From positions 5,917,501 through 5,981,500 of the forward strand of contig JASSKH010000023.1 in assembly GCA_031763025.1 (NCBI GenBank): a stretch of 64,000 nucleotides of DNA, written 5' to 3'. The DNA is from Macrocystis pyrifera. Lineage: Eukaryota; Sar; Phaeophyceae; Laminariales; Laminariaceae. Under the pieces are notes generated by a model. The model made no database searches, was not told where the DNA came from, and was given only the letters and a program-made list of their open reading frames with translations. The position numbers were made by a program, and so were the translations under genes. This document shows, piece after piece, positions 1-11,278 of this stretch; position 1 is the stretch's first letter, and the number at the start of each line of letters is the position of its first letter.

Positions 1-95
1 ATGCAATGCCGTATGTGCATACTGGATACGATAGGCACGACAGACACATTCTATGAAAAAGAGAAAAGCAAAAGAAGCAGAAAAACAGCGGATTA
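1..95 (+). repeat. Family D repeat, 3' part
   Basis: This matches the 3' half of the D repeat at 6885-7170, including the GGCACGACA segment and the A-rich tail. Its 5' half lies outside the window. Confidence 0.6.
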
Positions 96-135
96 AGATA
101 ACAGGTTAAGCTTATGCAGCATTATATCAAGCACA

Positions 136-218
136 TACCAGTCTGGCCGGTAATATAGGGACCGTTTAGTCTTGATATTTATGCCTAAACGGTCCTTCTA
201 TTTCCGCTCCAAGCGGTA
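136..218. mobile_element. Family G MITE, copy 1
   Basis: Termini TACCAGTCTGG and CCAAGCGGTA flank inverted arms (TAGGGACCGTTTAG / CTAAACGGTCCTTC, imperfect). Length is about 83 bp, and both ends abut TA. It is non-coding and non-autonomous. Confidence 0.6.
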
Positions 219-270
219 CAAAAACAAATTAGACGAGACCTCCAGGGGACCCTTATATCAATCAAGTACA

Positions 271-353
271 TACCAGTCTGGCCGGCAATATAAGGATCCT
301 TGGTCTTGACACTCATGCCTACTACAGTAATAAACGCTTCTGCTATTTCCGCT
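271..353. mobile_element. Family G MITE, copy 2 (decayed)
   Basis: It starts TACCAGTCTGGCC like copy 1, 135 bp upstream, and keeps the AATATAAGGATCC arm. The 3' arm is eroded. Confidence 0.5.
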
Positions 354-613
354 CGACATGTCACCAACAAGCAAAAAAAATATATACACGAACGACAAGG
401 AAAATGTCAGCCAAAACGAAAAAAGAAAATGTCAGCTGCGAAGACACACGATACCCAGTCTATTATACCCAAAGGGAAAGTCTCTGCTCCCCCCCCCTCC
501 CAAGACACGTTGACGGACATTTTGGAGCGTAAAGAGTACGAAGAACAGACAGGACCCACCGAACAGGGAACAAAACAAGTCTGCGATTTCTCCTCTCCCC
601 TCCATTATATATA

Positions 614-1235
614 TATATAGGTTGGGTTGGCGTCGGTTGCCAACAACATTTGTAAAACATGCCGCTCACTACCTGAGCTAGACATCCAGGGTACCGTTTT
701 TTGTTTTCGCGGGTCCGTCACAGCTGGCGATTGAGCTGTACCTTGTAGATCATGTGTGCGGGGTTGAGAACCTTCAATCCGCGCAAGGGGAATGATCGCA
801 TCACGTAGTGTGAACATGGTAAGGCACCCACGAGGCAGTTACATAGTAAACCCATTTCTGTCCCCGGGAGTGGCCACACCGGGAAATATATTAACTCCAT
901 GAAGCTGTCGTCCGTATGCAAGAAAGTCCGCCTCACAAGCGGTTCTTAGTAGGATGCAGCTCACCCTCCATGCGACTCGCCGAACACCTCACTGCGCTTC
1001 GCACTTGGTGCAAGCGATGTCTGCCTATCACGGAGGAGGACCATAGTAAATAGGACCTACGGTAATACAAAAAACCTATATATTTCCCTATTTTTTCTAA
1101 CAATATTTGGTCCTATTTGCTATGGTCCCCCGCAATACGTAGTCGGTGAAAATCTGACGTGCTCCGTCGCGGCATTGTAGGGATGCGAAGGTCTATTATG
1201 GCCATACGACTACGGCCATTCATGACATGAGTACC
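614..1235 (+). mobile_element. Family E poly(C)-tailed repeat, full length, split by a MITE
   Basis: It begins TATAGGTTGGGTTGG, passes through the conserved GGCAGTTACATAGTA and GTGGCCACACCG blocks, and ends GAGTACCCCCC with a broken C-rich tail. A family A MITE (1028-1135) interrupts it. The same blocks recur at 28395-28922 (-) and 53346-53905. No coding capacity is seen. Confidence 0.75.
1028..1135 (+). mobile_element. Family A MITE, copy A1, inside family E
   Basis: Palindromic arms around GGACCATAGTAAATAGGACC and GGTCCTATTTGCTATGGTCC, flanked by TA. It splits the E repeat at 614-1235. Confidence 0.8.
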
Positions 1236-1325
1236 CCCCTACCCCTCATCCCCATAAACAAGCCTCCGATGTAAACAAACCCCGACCAATACAACTCCAC
1301 TCAGGAAAAAAAAAAAAAAGTTTAC

Positions 1326-1398
1326 CTGGGTATGCGCTTGACCGCTACGACGTTCCCGGTGGACTTGTGCTGCGCGGTACAAACTGTACCGAAGCTTC
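1326..1398 (-). CDS. Protein kinase exon, STE20/MST-like (glycine loop and VAVK lysine)
   Basis: A 73-bp internal exon on the minus strand. It is bounded by an acceptor (CATACAG, 1399 upwards) and a donor GTAAAC (1325-1320). It encodes (G)SFGTVCTAQHKSTGNVVAVK plus RIPR: the distal part of the glycine-rich loop followed by the VAVK motif whose lysine binds ATP. The phase-1 start needs one G from the previous exon, which would complete a Gly codon, as expected inside GxGxFG. Spacing and residues (HKSTG, VAVKRIP) resemble STE20/MST/Hippo kinases, where the pattern is GSxGxVxxAxHKxTGxxVAxK. The upstream exon should lie above 1400, where only poly-G and poly-C tracts are seen. Downstream exons should lie below 1320, where a family E repeat sits. 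The gene may be intact with long introns, or it may be a relic. Kinase identity is likely, the subfamily less so. Confidence 0.6.
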
Positions 1399-1422
1399 CT
1401 GTATGGGTGTTTGAGAGAAAAT

Positions 1423-1423
<1 letters not shown>

Positions 1424-1472
<49 letters not shown>

Positions 1473-1495
1473 GGCGGGGGGGGGGGGGGGGGGGG
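1424..1495. repeat. Poly-G tract
   Basis: About 70 bases of almost pure G directly upstream (minus sense) of the kinase exon acceptor. A second tract, poly-C, follows at 1574-1609. On the minus strand both lie in the presumed kinase intron. Confidence 0.9.
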
Positions 1496-1573
1496 TTCAG
1501 GCATGAGGACAGTCGCACGATGTACGAGGAGATATCGTGTTGTTAGAAAGTGAACTGCACCGTGAACGTTTGT

Positions 1574-1609
<36 letters not shown>

Positions 1610-1747
1610 ACCAACCACGACCACCATGAGCAATACCACCACCACCATTCTCCCCACCCCCGTCTGCACCGCCACCTCCTACCCCGACCCTTATCCCCAC
1701 GGCCAACTCTACCACCACGCTGCAGATGAAGCTCTCTTTGACGGACG

Positions 1748-1770
1748 TACCAGGTACGCGCTACCAGGTA
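1748..1770. repeat. Two TACCAGGTA words
   Basis: Exact 9-mers at 1748-1756 and 1762-1770. They belong to the genome-wide-looking TACCWGGTA class discussed in the findings. Confidence 0.8.
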
Positions 1771-1861
1771 GTTGGCAACCTTTCTCGGTGTTTTCGTCGA
1801 CCCTACAGGGACAGACGCATGTTCTTACACGAGACGTTCAGGCAGTCACACAGCAGTCAGT

Positions 1862-1945
1862 GTAGGCTACAAGGGCTGAGGGTGGGGTAGGCTACAAGGG
1901 CTGAGGGTGGGGTAGGGTGGGGTAGGGTAGGGTAGGGTAGCGTAG
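1862..1945 (+). repeat. 25-bp direct repeat followed by a GGGTA microsatellite
   Basis: GTAGGCTACAAGGGCTGAGG occurs twice with a 25-bp period (1862-1911), then runs of GGGTA to about 1942. Confidence 0.85.
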
Positions 1946-2837
1946 GCCAACGCAGTGTCAACACACGACACACACACGACACACAAGAAATACCCATGAT
2001 AAATACAGCGGCTATCACAGCTATGACACATACACACCTGACACCTGTACTACAGCAGCAGTACGTGTAGCTATGTTTGAACATGTTGCACCGTAGGTTC
2101 TTAGCTACCATATTTATAAAAATGGACAACAACAGCTGTGAGGTCGAGGACTTCGTCGAAACTCATCATCTTTGCAAGCCGTGTGTGATACTTCCATCGC
2201 GTGTACTACGGGTTTTGTATGTCCTCATGCAGGAAACACAGTCCGTATACGAGGAAGACAAAATCGGAAGCTGCAGAATTCAGGCTGTGGTCGTGTCTAT
2301 ATTTTGGGAAAAAAAAGTACATAAATGAATAGCGATAGGTATCAAACGATACTTTGCAGAGCTCATTCAGACCGGTCAATGATCAATACACCCAACGTTC
2401 AATAAAGGCTCAAAAATAAATACAGACAACGGTACGTAGAATTTTCCATTTTCTCAAGTGGAGCGCGCGATGTGTGCGTGTGCCTTGTGCGTGTGTCAGC
2501 GAAAGTAACCCCTTCGCTCTACCCATCGACATCCAGCACACCCACTGCCGGTGTTGGTTCTCCATCGTAGAGCGATAGATGCAAGCTCTGGCCGCAAAAC
2601 TACAACACAGAGATGCTACATCTCAACGCAGTAAGTAAGGAGAGTAGAAAAACGCAATGCAATGCCACGCGATGCACAAAACGGAAGGAAGATCGAGAAA
2701 TGAAGTGGAAGATCGAAAACGAACGTGGGCGGAAGGCCTACCCCGTACAACTTATAGCAGTAGTTTGCAAATGAGAGACGCATGAGAGAACAAAAAAGTA
2801 ATCGTTAACCACGAAATTTCATAATTCACAAATTTCG
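1946..2837. other. Unassigned non-coding stretch
   Basis: I see no convincing exon, splice pair or element here. Short open frames have no recognisable protein character. Confidence 0.4.
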
Positions 2838-2947
2838 TACATGAATAATAGAGGTCATTAATTTAATAAATTAACGATTCATTATTTAACAGTACATGAA
2901 TAATAGAGGTCATTAATTTAATAAATTTACGATTCATTATTTAACAG
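2838..2947 (+). repeat. 55-bp perfect tandem duplication
   Basis: Two head-to-tail AT-rich units (2838-2892, 2893-2947), each starting TACATGAATAATAG and ending ATTTAACAG. They differ at one position, so the duplication is recent. Confidence 0.9.
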
Positions 2948-3213
2948 AGCGTCTGCGCAAAACAAAAAATAACACGGAAATTTGTTCATCTATTCTCCCG
3001 TTACCGACGACTAATCAATTAGGCACAAAAATGACGGAACTTATGCCTTTCGGGATAGCATATTATACTACCTGTAGAGCCACATTTGTGTGATGTGACA
3101 TTCGACCGATGCATTCTGTTGGCCGAAACTCTCCGGACGCTTTGGATTGGCCAAGCTTGCCCCGAGAGTGGTCTCGGGCCATGTCTGCTACCGGCCAGGG
3201 TATGCGAGAACAA

Positions 3214-3367
3214 TTGCTGCCGCTGCTGCTGCATGCCTCTGCTGCCTGCTGCTGTTGCAGCAGATATTGCAGCAGATAGCTGCTGCTGCTGCTGCTGCGC
3301 GTCACGGACTACTGCTATTGCAGTGTGCTGCTGCTGCAGTGCCGTTGCTGCAAGCGCTGCCGCTTGC

Positions 3368-3412
<45 letters not shown>

Positions 3413-3480
3413 CCGCTGCAGCTCGGTACTGCTGCTTGCACGACTTCTGCTCGTCCTGCAAGTGCTGCCGCTGCTGCAAC
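3214..3480. repeat. GCT/CTG trinucleotide cluster
   Basis: Interrupted GCTGCT repeats with a pure core at about 3370-3411. All six frames therefore give long Leu, Ala, Cys, Gln or Ser runs, which is why open frames here are not evidence of a gene. Confidence 0.85.
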
Positions 3481-3659
3481 TATTTTTCATTTTCCAACAT
3501 AAGAATCGAATGTCTCCGATAATGCGCATGCCGGAAGGTTTTCAAAATATGACTTATCTTTCCGACGGAAGCCCTTGATGAAGAAAAATAGTAACCGCAG
3601 ACACCCTAATTAAGTCATTAACTCCGCAAAAGAGACACGATAAACACAACAACCTGCTA

Positions 3660-3764
3660 TTACGGCGGTCCATAGTTAACGGGACCAATTTTCGTTGGTA
3701 AAAATAGGGAAATATATAGGTTTTTATGTACACCATAGGTCCTGTTAACCATGGAACCCCGTAA
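3660..3764 (-). mobile_element. Family A MITE, copy A2
   Basis: Reverse orientation, TIR TTACGGCGGTCCATAG, with TA on both sides. Confidence 0.8.
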
Positions 3765-3769
3765 TAGTA

Positions 3770-3860
3770 CGGGAGACCACAGTAATCAGGACCCATCATA
3801 TATTCCAGTGTTTTTACCAAGCATATTTCGTCCTGATTACTTTGTTCCCTCGCAAAATAA
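3770..3860 (+). mobile_element. Family A-like MITE, AATCAGGACC subfamily
   Basis: Six bases after copy A2. Arms read GACCACAGTAATCAGGACC and CGTCCTGATTACTTTGTTCC. A second member is at 16910-17011. This is a related but distinct subfamily with AATCAGGACC in place of AAATAGGACC. Confidence 0.65.
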
Positions 3861-4325
3861 TACTATAATTCTGCGGCTGCGTGAAGCTGTCCGACATAGA
3901 AGCTCTTTCCTGGATCCTGGATATTATTTTCATTAAAAAGGATATCTCATCCGATACAAAACGTTACACAAGCCGGAGAGCACATCACGACCTGTTACAG
4001 ACTGCAGATCATCCTCAGATCCTAGGCTGTCGTGGTGAGATGTTGCGCAAGATCTGAACAGTACACGTACAAACCCAACCCGGGCAACATGTCCTACTGC
4101 TGTTATAAGTACTCTGTAGATCATGCGGATTGTATAAATATGCGTCTCCCACGCGGCAACATTAGCTAACCCGTACAGATCATACAGATAATACAGATCA
4201 GGAATATACCATCTGCCCTGAGGAAACTGCTGCCGTAGATCGATCAGGACGTGGGGATCGGTGATGAACTCTTCTGCCCGACGTGTGCAACCTCAACAAA
4301 CCCTTTTAAAACCTCAAAAAACCCT

Positions 4326-4515
4326 TTAGGACTGCAGTCCCGTTCTCGGGAAAAACCACTCAATTTTCAGGTAATACGGGGGGCCATAGTAAATAGGACC
4401 AGATATTGTTAGTAAAAATAGGTAAATGTATAGGTTTTTATGTATACCATAGGTCCTATTAACTATGGACCCCCGTAATAGTCTGTCCCCGAAACGGGAC
4501 TGCAGGCCTAAATTG
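4326..4515. mobile_element. Family B MITE, copy B1, split by family A
   Basis: Left arm TTAGGACTGCAGTCCCG and right arm CGGGACTGCAGGCCTAAA are inverted copies. A family A MITE lies between them (4374-4478). Confidence 0.75.
4374..4478 (-). mobile_element. Family A MITE, copy A4, nested in B1
   Basis: Palindromic arms with TA flanks, inserted in the loop of the B1 element. Confidence 0.8.
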
Positions 4516-4576
4516 TTCGCTGTCTGAGATAATAACTGCCCGTTTTCGGGGACCGAGGGTCTCTCGCGCGATGTAC

Positions 4577-4606
4577 ATCAGAGCAGAGCAGAGCAGAGCA
4601 GAGCAG
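4577..4606 (+). repeat. AGAGC pentanucleotide repeat
   Basis: Five or more AGAGC units in tandem. Confidence 0.85.
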
Positions 4607-4952
4607 AGAGGGCACGACGTGAGCAAGAGGGCAGAGCGAGGAACAGCCGGGCCCGAAGCGCAAATAATGTGGGATAACTACAACAGCAGTAACTCGTGCA
4701 GAGTAGTAAACGGGTCACTGCTGAAACTAAAAAAAATGTCCCCAGACTGATTCCAAGTAGAAAGATGTCCCAACAAAAAAAAAAGAAAAGGTTCCAGTTC
4801 TCTCACGCTAAGGCGTCTGTTCCCTCGCCATCTCATCCGGACCGAATCGGTGGTGAGATGGCCGCGAGACGGGCGAGACGGGGCGGGCGGTGTACGAGGC
4901 TGAGAGAGAAGCTCTGCTGTCCGATTTTTCTCTTTTTGGCCGGTGCGAGGTG

Positions 4953-5013
4953 TACATATATATATATACATATATATAATATATATATTATAATATATAT
5001 TATATATATATAT
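4953..5013. repeat. TA-rich palindromic microsatellite
   Basis: Alternating TA with short interruptions over about 60 bp. It could form a long hairpin. Confidence 0.8.
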
Positions 5014-5459
5014 GTTCCACTCAGGCAGAAAATTATTACATGAGAGGGGACGGGCAAGAGTGGAGGGATATTAATAGGTGAACAAACAAACGCACCTGGA
5101 AAAAATGTCAACAAAAATCATACTCCAACGAAAACCCACAATACGTACCATTTATTAATACAAGTACATCATACCTCGTACCTACCTGGTGTGATATACA
5201 GTCAGTACCTGGTGCTCGGGGTAAGTACGTATGTGTCTGAGCTTTGGCTTCCCATTTTATTTATTTATTTGGGATTCTTTTCTCCTTTTCTTTTTCTTTT
5301 TCTTGTTCTTTTTCGGTTTGGTTTCTTCGTTGCTTCTCTTTCTTCATGGTGTATTTTGGTTGCTGGCGTATGTATGTACGCTGTGTCGGCCGCACCTATT
5401 AATAGTGCGAAGGCATGGTATTGCGTAGGCTATTAATGCCTTACGGTGTGTTATCTCTG

Positions 5460-5582
5460 TGTCGTAGTCTGTGACCACAGAGCTCGTATCTTTCTAGGGT
5501 GAAGAATCAGCACGGACACGGGGCTTGCTGGATGTCGACGAGTAGAAGAACGGTTTAATGTGAAGAAACACACAGACACACA
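5460..5582 (-). repeat. Family D repeat, 5' half
   Basis: The reverse complement carries ACCGTTCTTC, the GTCGACATCCAGCA-like block and GATTCTTCA, matching 6890-7000. Confidence 0.6.
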
Positions 5583-6335
5583 CCTGGTAAAATGTACAAT
5601 ATGAGCATATGACGGTATAGCAGGGCAAGTACAATATCAATTTCATGAGGATACCAAAGTCCGCACATCACGTAGCACGGTTTGACAGTTGATCGGGGTA
5701 TCACACCAAAAAGGTTGCGAAGATGGGTTTTGAGGAAAAAATCTTCTGGATTTTTTCTTTTCAAACTCATGGCTGAGATGTGTGTAAAATGTTTTTGTTG
5801 TTGCAATTTTCAAATGCAACCAGAACCTAAACCCAAACAACTAAAAAACTGAGAGCATGTTATTTAATAAGGGGTATACGACATCATTAGGGTGTTGCGA
5901 TAATCCAACTTGGTTGGGTGACAAAACTATTTGGAGCCGACAAACGTAAGGAGCTGATTGGTTAAGCAAGTAAATCCGAAGGCTCTAGCCAATCAGAAGT
6001 TGCTCCGTTCGCGAACCCAACCCACACCGCTACCCAACGCAAGAATAAATACCCCGATAAAGAACGCCCTTTTGGTTACTTTTCCCAACGTCAATTATTT
6101 TTGCGTGGGTTGGGATTTGCTGTTACATGCCTGGTATTAATAGATAGGAGACAGAATACAAAAAATCTAACCCAATCAAATTATTTGAAAACACCCTACT
6201 GCGACCGAGAGCGAGGTTCCAATGTACACTGAACCAGACAAAGGTACTGGCTGTACCCTGTACCCTTTTCAACCTGGCTGACGCCGGGTTCTACAAGTTC
6301 TACGACCGCCGCCCGAGATTCCCACCGATCAGATC
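5583..6335. other. Unassigned non-coding stretch
   Basis: AT-rich with no splice-supported exon or known element. AACCCAACC-type words recur around 5905-6035 but form no clear unit. Confidence 0.35.
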
Positions 6336-6359
6336 ATATATGCATTACTATGATTACGT

Positions 6360-6510
6360 TGCGGCTCACCACAGGCGACTATTTCTTTCTCGAGTCTTAC
6401 TTCCAGTCATCCGCGGCTCAGCACAGGCGAGTAGTTTCTTGCCTCCAGTCTTACTTCCAGTCATCTATGCTCGCCTCGGCTCACCACAGGCGAGTATTCT
6501 ATATGAATTT
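6360..6510 (+). repeat. ~55-bp degenerate tandem repeat
   Basis: GGCTCACCACAGGCGA / GGCTCAGCACAGGCGAGTA blocks and CTTACTTCCAGTCATC blocks recur two to three times. Confidence 0.65.
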
Positions 6511-6538
6511 CGGTCGTGCGTGTCGTTGCGTGTCACAT

Positions 6539-6862
6539 TTTTTTTTTACTCATCACTTTTACTTTCCAGCCCACTCGTAAGAGGTGTTACCCTCGACGAC
6601 CTTCTGGACAAGCCGTGGTCACAGGTGTCTTCCCTTCTCCCCCCCGGTACGTGCCTTTATTTTTTATCGCGCATAGGGTTCAGCATTCCCACTGCTCGTC
6701 GATTTTCATCGAATGTAGCCAACTCACGCTCTCGCGCTTTCCGCTAATCAATCTCTTTAATGCAAGAAACAGCCCCTACGAGCATGCACTCGGTGAGACT
6801 CGAACCCACGAAATTGATCTTGACAGGCACGCGGACCACCTACCAAGCCACCGGGCACATGT
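6539..6862 (-). mobile_element. tRNA-headed SINE, copy S1, full length
   Basis: In minus sense it starts with a tRNA-like head. An A-box-like TGGCTTGGTAGGTGG is followed by the B-box GGTTCGAGTCTCACC (plus coordinates 6792-6806). It continues through a conserved body (GATCGTCGAGGGTAA-type block) and ends in a poly(A) tract, seen as the T run at 6539-6549. This is a Pol III-driven short retroposon. It is not a functional tRNA gene, because the acceptor stem does not pair. Confidence 0.75.
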
Positions 6863-6884
6863 TGTTGTTGTTGTTGTTGTTGTT

Positions 6885-7170
6885 GTTTTCTTCACATTAA
6901 ACCGTTCTTTCTACGCGTCGACATCCAGCACAACTAGTGTCCATGCCGATTCTTCAAACCTAGAGAGATACAAGTTCTGTGGTCACAAAGCTACGACACA
7001 GAGATACTACGTTGCCACGTATGTAATGCAATGCCATGTCATCATACTGCGTACGACAGGCACGACATACACATTCCATGACCTAGAGAAACAAAAACGA
7101 AACAAAGAGAAAAAACAAAAACAAAAACAAAGACAATTCGAAAGAGAAAAGAAAAAAAAAAAGAAACAAA
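6885..7170 (+). repeat. Family D repeat, full length
   Basis: Reference copy. It starts TTCTTCACATTAAACCGTTC, contains GTCGACATCCAGCACAAC, GATTCTTCAA, TTCTGTGGTCACAAAG and ACGACAGGCACGAC, and ends in a long A-rich tail (CAAAAACAAAAAC). A GTT microsatellite precedes it. The A tail suggests a retroposon, but I see no Pol III boxes. Confidence 0.65.
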
Positions 7171-7374
7171 AATATACCTGGTATATGTATATACTTCAGT
7201 ATAGCAACAAACCATCGTACCCCCACGTAGGGGACGTGGCAGACACTTGAAAAGAACGAGCTGGAAAAAAAAAGAAAAAGAAGAAAACACCACTAGTCGT
7301 CAACAGAGTAAGACTAAGAACCAAGGGAAAAATAACAGGCAAACCAAACAAAGCACAAGGCATGCTCCAGGTAG

Positions 7375-7550
7375 CGGCAGCAGTTTATGGTACGAGTAGC
7401 ACAGCCAGGGTCTCCCTGCTGGCCCGCCTGGTACCTTGCTACCCTGTCTGCCACCATCGTCCAGCGTTCGTCAACTATGCCCGGCCCCTCGGCGTCAGAC
7501 AGTACGAAACAAGCAGAGCAGGCTCGTCATCCACCCACGCCACACGACTC
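7375..7550 (+). repeat. Family H dispersed repeat, copy 1
   Basis: It contains GGTACGAGTAGCA, AGGGTCTCCCTGCTGG, TACCTTGCTACCCTGTCTGCC and GAAACAAGCAGAGCAGG. Inverted copies are at 13400-13530, 13600-13790 and 18285-18470, and a partial one at about 7735-7790. Confidence 0.65.
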
Positions 7551-8004
7551 CTTCAATAAGGCTTACCAATCGGAGAAAGGAAGAGAAATGAAAATCACAT
7601 AGGGTCACCGCAAAGAAGACAATAAAATGAAATAAAAATAAACAAAAACAACAGGAAGACAAAGGAAGACCACGTTCGAACCAGCTGCACCAGTTGGTGG
7701 TACGAGTAGTATAGGCATGTTCTACTTCTTAGTCTGCCCGGTACCTGGCTACCCTATCTGCCATCTCCTTCCTACTTTCGTCCACTGCAGTTTCCCTGCT
7801 ACTCCTCTTCCCCCCCCCCTCTCCGCATTCCTTGGTCGGGTTTTCTGCTACTCCTCTTGTTGCACATGCGTGATGCTGATTCCTCCGACATCTCGGTGTG
7901 ATGCTGTTGTCGTCACAGAATCATTTACGAGTACCATTACTGAAATTCTCCAACGAGCTAAACATATATATTCTTTATCGCACCGTTGTTGTTGTTGGTG
8001 TTGT

Positions 8005-8120
8005 TGTTTTCTTCACATTAAACCGTTCTTTTATACCCGTCGACATCCAGCACAACCAGTGTCCGTGCCGATTCTTCAATCCTAGGAGAGATACAAGTTC
8101 TGTGGTCACAAACTGCCTGG
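8005..8120 (+). repeat. Family D repeat, 5' half
   Basis: From TTCTTCACATTAAACCG to TTCTGTGGTCACAAAC. It is preceded by a GTT repeat, as in the full copy. Confidence 0.65.
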
Positions 8121-8193
8121 CCACAGGCCAACACCGGAGTTTTTTTTTCGTATCTAGGTGGCAACAAGCGGCATCATACTCATGGCTATTGCG

Positions 8194-8194
<1 letters not shown>

Positions 8195-8225
<31 letters not shown>
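8195..8225. repeat. TA dinucleotide tract
   Basis: About 15 TA units directly at the 3' (tail) side of SINE copy S2. Confidence 0.9.
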
Positions 8226-8228
<3 letters not shown>

Positions 8229-8433
8229 ATCATCACTTTTACTTTCCAGCCCACTCGTAGGAGGTTTTACCCTCGACGATCTTCTGGACAAGCCGTGGTC
8301 ACAGGTGTCGTCCCTTCTCCCCCCCGGTACGTGCCTTTATTTTTTGTCGCGCATAGGGTTCAGCATTCCCACTGCTCGTCGATTTTCATCGAATGTAGCC
8401 AACTCACGCTTTCGCGCTTTCCGCTTATCAATT
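8226..8433 (-). mobile_element. SINE copy S2, 5'-truncated
   Basis: The body matches S1 closely but the tRNA-like head is missing, as expected for incomplete reverse transcription. Confidence 0.75.
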
Positions 8434-8499
8434 ATATAACATTGTTACTATTCATTATATACATGTATTATTGACGTAATATTAACAGTATTTTAATAG

Positions 8500-9690
8500 A
8501 GTGTTGTGTGATTCTCGGGTACTCTGTTTTCTTCATTTCGTCTCCCGAGTTCAGCAAATGTACATACCGGGTACAGTATGTATGTGTGTATACCCATGAA
8601 GAGTACTATTAATACATACAGCAGGAGTACACGGTCTTCTTCCTCAATGTTTCAACCGTTTCAAGTCTCTGTCTTATAACCTTGATCGGGCTGGTCGTAT
8701 GGAGCAAGCTCTTCTCCTCCCTCCCCACTACCGTGCTGTCGACCATGCGGTCATATTTTTATATTTTTATATTTTTTTATTTTTTTATTTTTTTTCATAT
8801 TTTATTAGAGTGTAGTGTACAGTGTGTATTCTGTGCTTGTCGGCTATTTGTGTTCTTGATTCCGTCTCCCCCAAATCAAATTCGGTCGTGCGTGTCGTTG
8901 CGCGCCACATGCGTGATGCTGTTTCCTCCGACCGCTGCCTTTCAAGTCTCTGTGTTATAACCTAGATCCGGGGGTCGTGCGTGTCGTCGCGCGCCACATG
9001 GGTGATGCTGTTTCCTCCGACCGCTGCCTTTCAAGTCTCTATCTTACCAACCTAGATCCGGGGGGGTCGTATGGAGCAAGCTCTTCTCCTCCCTCCCCAC
9101 TACTATGCTGTCGAGCATGCGGTCCTTTCTTTGATGCCTGCGTGTTGCTTTGGGAGAGTGATACATACCTGGTACTATTTATTAGAGTGTATAGTGTGTA
9201 TTCTGTGTTTCTCGGCTATTTGTGTTCTTGATTCCGTCTCCCCGGAATCAGCAATTTTACGTACCAAGTATGTATACCCATGAAGAGTACTACATACAGC
9301 AGTAGTGAGTATTAATATTAATATAGTAGTTGTGGTCTTCTTCCTCACACTACTGCTGTTTCGACCCTTTCAAGCCTCTCTCTGTCTTACAACAGATCCG
9401 GCGTGGTCGCAGAGGAAGCTCTCCTCCTCCCTCCTCGCAATAGCATTGTCAGGCACGTCACGTGCTGTGTGGTAATTTCTGCTGCAGCAAGTATTAATAA
9501 CAAGGTACATCGACTGGTGTGTTATTTTGAGTTTTTTCCCCCCCGATCTTTCGCACAATCCATTTCTTATATTCGCCCTCATTTTTTTGCTCCTCTATTT
9601 TTTGCTCCTTTCTCGGAGGCGTCGTATATAACCTAGATCCGGGGTCGGTCATAGAGCAGGTTCTTCCCCCGCCTCCCCGCTGTTGTGAAG
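8500..9690 (+). repeat. Complex tandem/segmental repeat region
   Basis: Several blocks recur. GGTCGTATGGAGCAAGCTC occurs at 8690 and 9065. TTCTTGATTCCGTCTCCCC occurs at 8850 and 9225. CCACATGCGTGATGCTG/CCACATGGGTGATGCTG lie 89 bp apart. CAACCTAGATCCGGGG-like blocks lie at 8960, 9050 and 9635. No coding evidence. Confidence 0.65.
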
Positions 9691-10924
9691 CTTGCACACC
9701 TCGGATAACGTAACACTTAACGTTTTATGTTAATTTTAGGCGTCAGCGAAAATAAAAACGTAACATTACGTTACTACGATAACTACTTTCTGGATTCTGT
9801 GATAACATGGTGTTAGTGTGTTAAGATATTGGCGGGCGATCGCGTAACATTATGTTAGAGTGTCACCTTGATCTCGTACTGACCACAGTACCAGGTGTAT
9901 GTTACGGTGTTACGGTATGCAGCCCATAGCGAGTAACACTATGTTAGCGTGTTGGCGGAATTCCTGGTGGCTATCGTAACACACGTTGCAGGGATAACGT
10001 ACACGGTCAACTAAACGTTAACAGTATGTTACCGTGTTGGCGGCATCAGCCCGTAGCGAGTAACTTCATGTTAGTGTGCCAGCGGGATTCTTCGTGCTAC
10101 CGTAGCACCCTTTCGACGGCCAACGTACACGGCCAAATAAACGCGTACGTACATAACACTATGTTAGTGTGTTAGTGAAATTCCTAGGGGCTCCACAAAA
10201 AATGATGCGTTTTTTGGGGGGATCCCTCCAAAATGTCCCCTGTTTCGGAGTTTTAAAATATGGAGGGCTTTTTTTTTTGCGGGGAAGCCATGCTATCCTC
10301 CCCCCCGGGGGATACGTTGTACGTATCCCCTACTGGGATGTCGGCGAAATTGGATAGCACGGCTACGCTATGTTACTCCCACACGCCCGCTTTACCACTA
10401 ACACAGGCAACACATACATGTTAGATCTCGGGAAGATCCAAAGGGTAACGTAGTATCATTGAGTTAGAACGACTTCGGCCCCAATGGTAACTCAGTAACA
10501 TGGAGTCAGACCCGGATTGGTTTTTATGGTAACACGGTAACGGAATGTTACCATCAGATCTTCACTGACGGTAACACCGTAACATAATGTTACAGAGACT
10601 TCCGCATTAAAGCTAACATCCTAACACAATGTTACGTATGGGCCGGCCAAGACTGTAACGTATCTAACGTACGTTAAGTGTTACGTTATCCGACCCTAAG
10701 GCAATCAGATGGGGGGTCCAGACAACGTAGTGATAGTAGTGCTGGCCATTGCGTTATGTCCCGTTAGTGTGTTATCTGTAACACGATGTCATGTGTTAGC
10801 AATGCTGGCGAACATGGTAACGTTTATGTTAGGGTGTTACGTATAACATTCCTCCTAAGGGTAACAAAATGTTAGTGTGTCACATCTAACGCTGCGTCGA
10901 CAATAACATTACGTTATCGTGTTA

Positions 10925-11033
10925 TTGCGGGGTGCCATAGTAAATAGGACCAAATTTTGTTAGTATAAATATGGAAAGATATGGGTGTTTGTGTGTACCG
11001 CAAGCAAGTCCTCTTAACTATGGTCCCCCGAAA
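10925..11033 (-). mobile_element. Family A MITE, copy A5, nested in hAT copy 1
   Basis: Degenerate arms flanked by TA. The second hAT copy has no insert at the matching position (about 26118). Confidence 0.8.
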
Positions 11034-11278
11034 TAGAAAATATGCGGATAACGATCTGGGCATGTTAGAGTGATAACGTACGTGTTTGGTCACAGCCTAA
11101 CACCGTGTTAAGGTGTTAGTTCAAGGACTGATCACAGCATAACGTCATGTTACTGTATTAGACCTGGACGAGACCGAGAAACAACATAAAGTCAAGGCTC
11201 GTGCACGTTCGTGGGTTTCCAGTGAACACTGTGTTACCGCGTTACCGTGATCGCTCCTCTAGTGCTAAGACTATGTTA

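Noticed and set aside
1322-1675. Full 117-codon frame around the kinase exon as a gene
   Set aside because: Upstream residues are poly-Pro/Gly from homopolymers. Only the 73-bp spliced exon is credible.
3019-3578. Long frames with Gln, Ala, Leu or Cys runs
   Set aside because: They come from GCT/CTG repeats open in several frames on both strands. There is no unique-sequence support.
6780-6862. tRNA gene
   Set aside because: A- and B-box-like sequences are present but the acceptor stem does not pair, and the segment is the head of a multicopy SINE.
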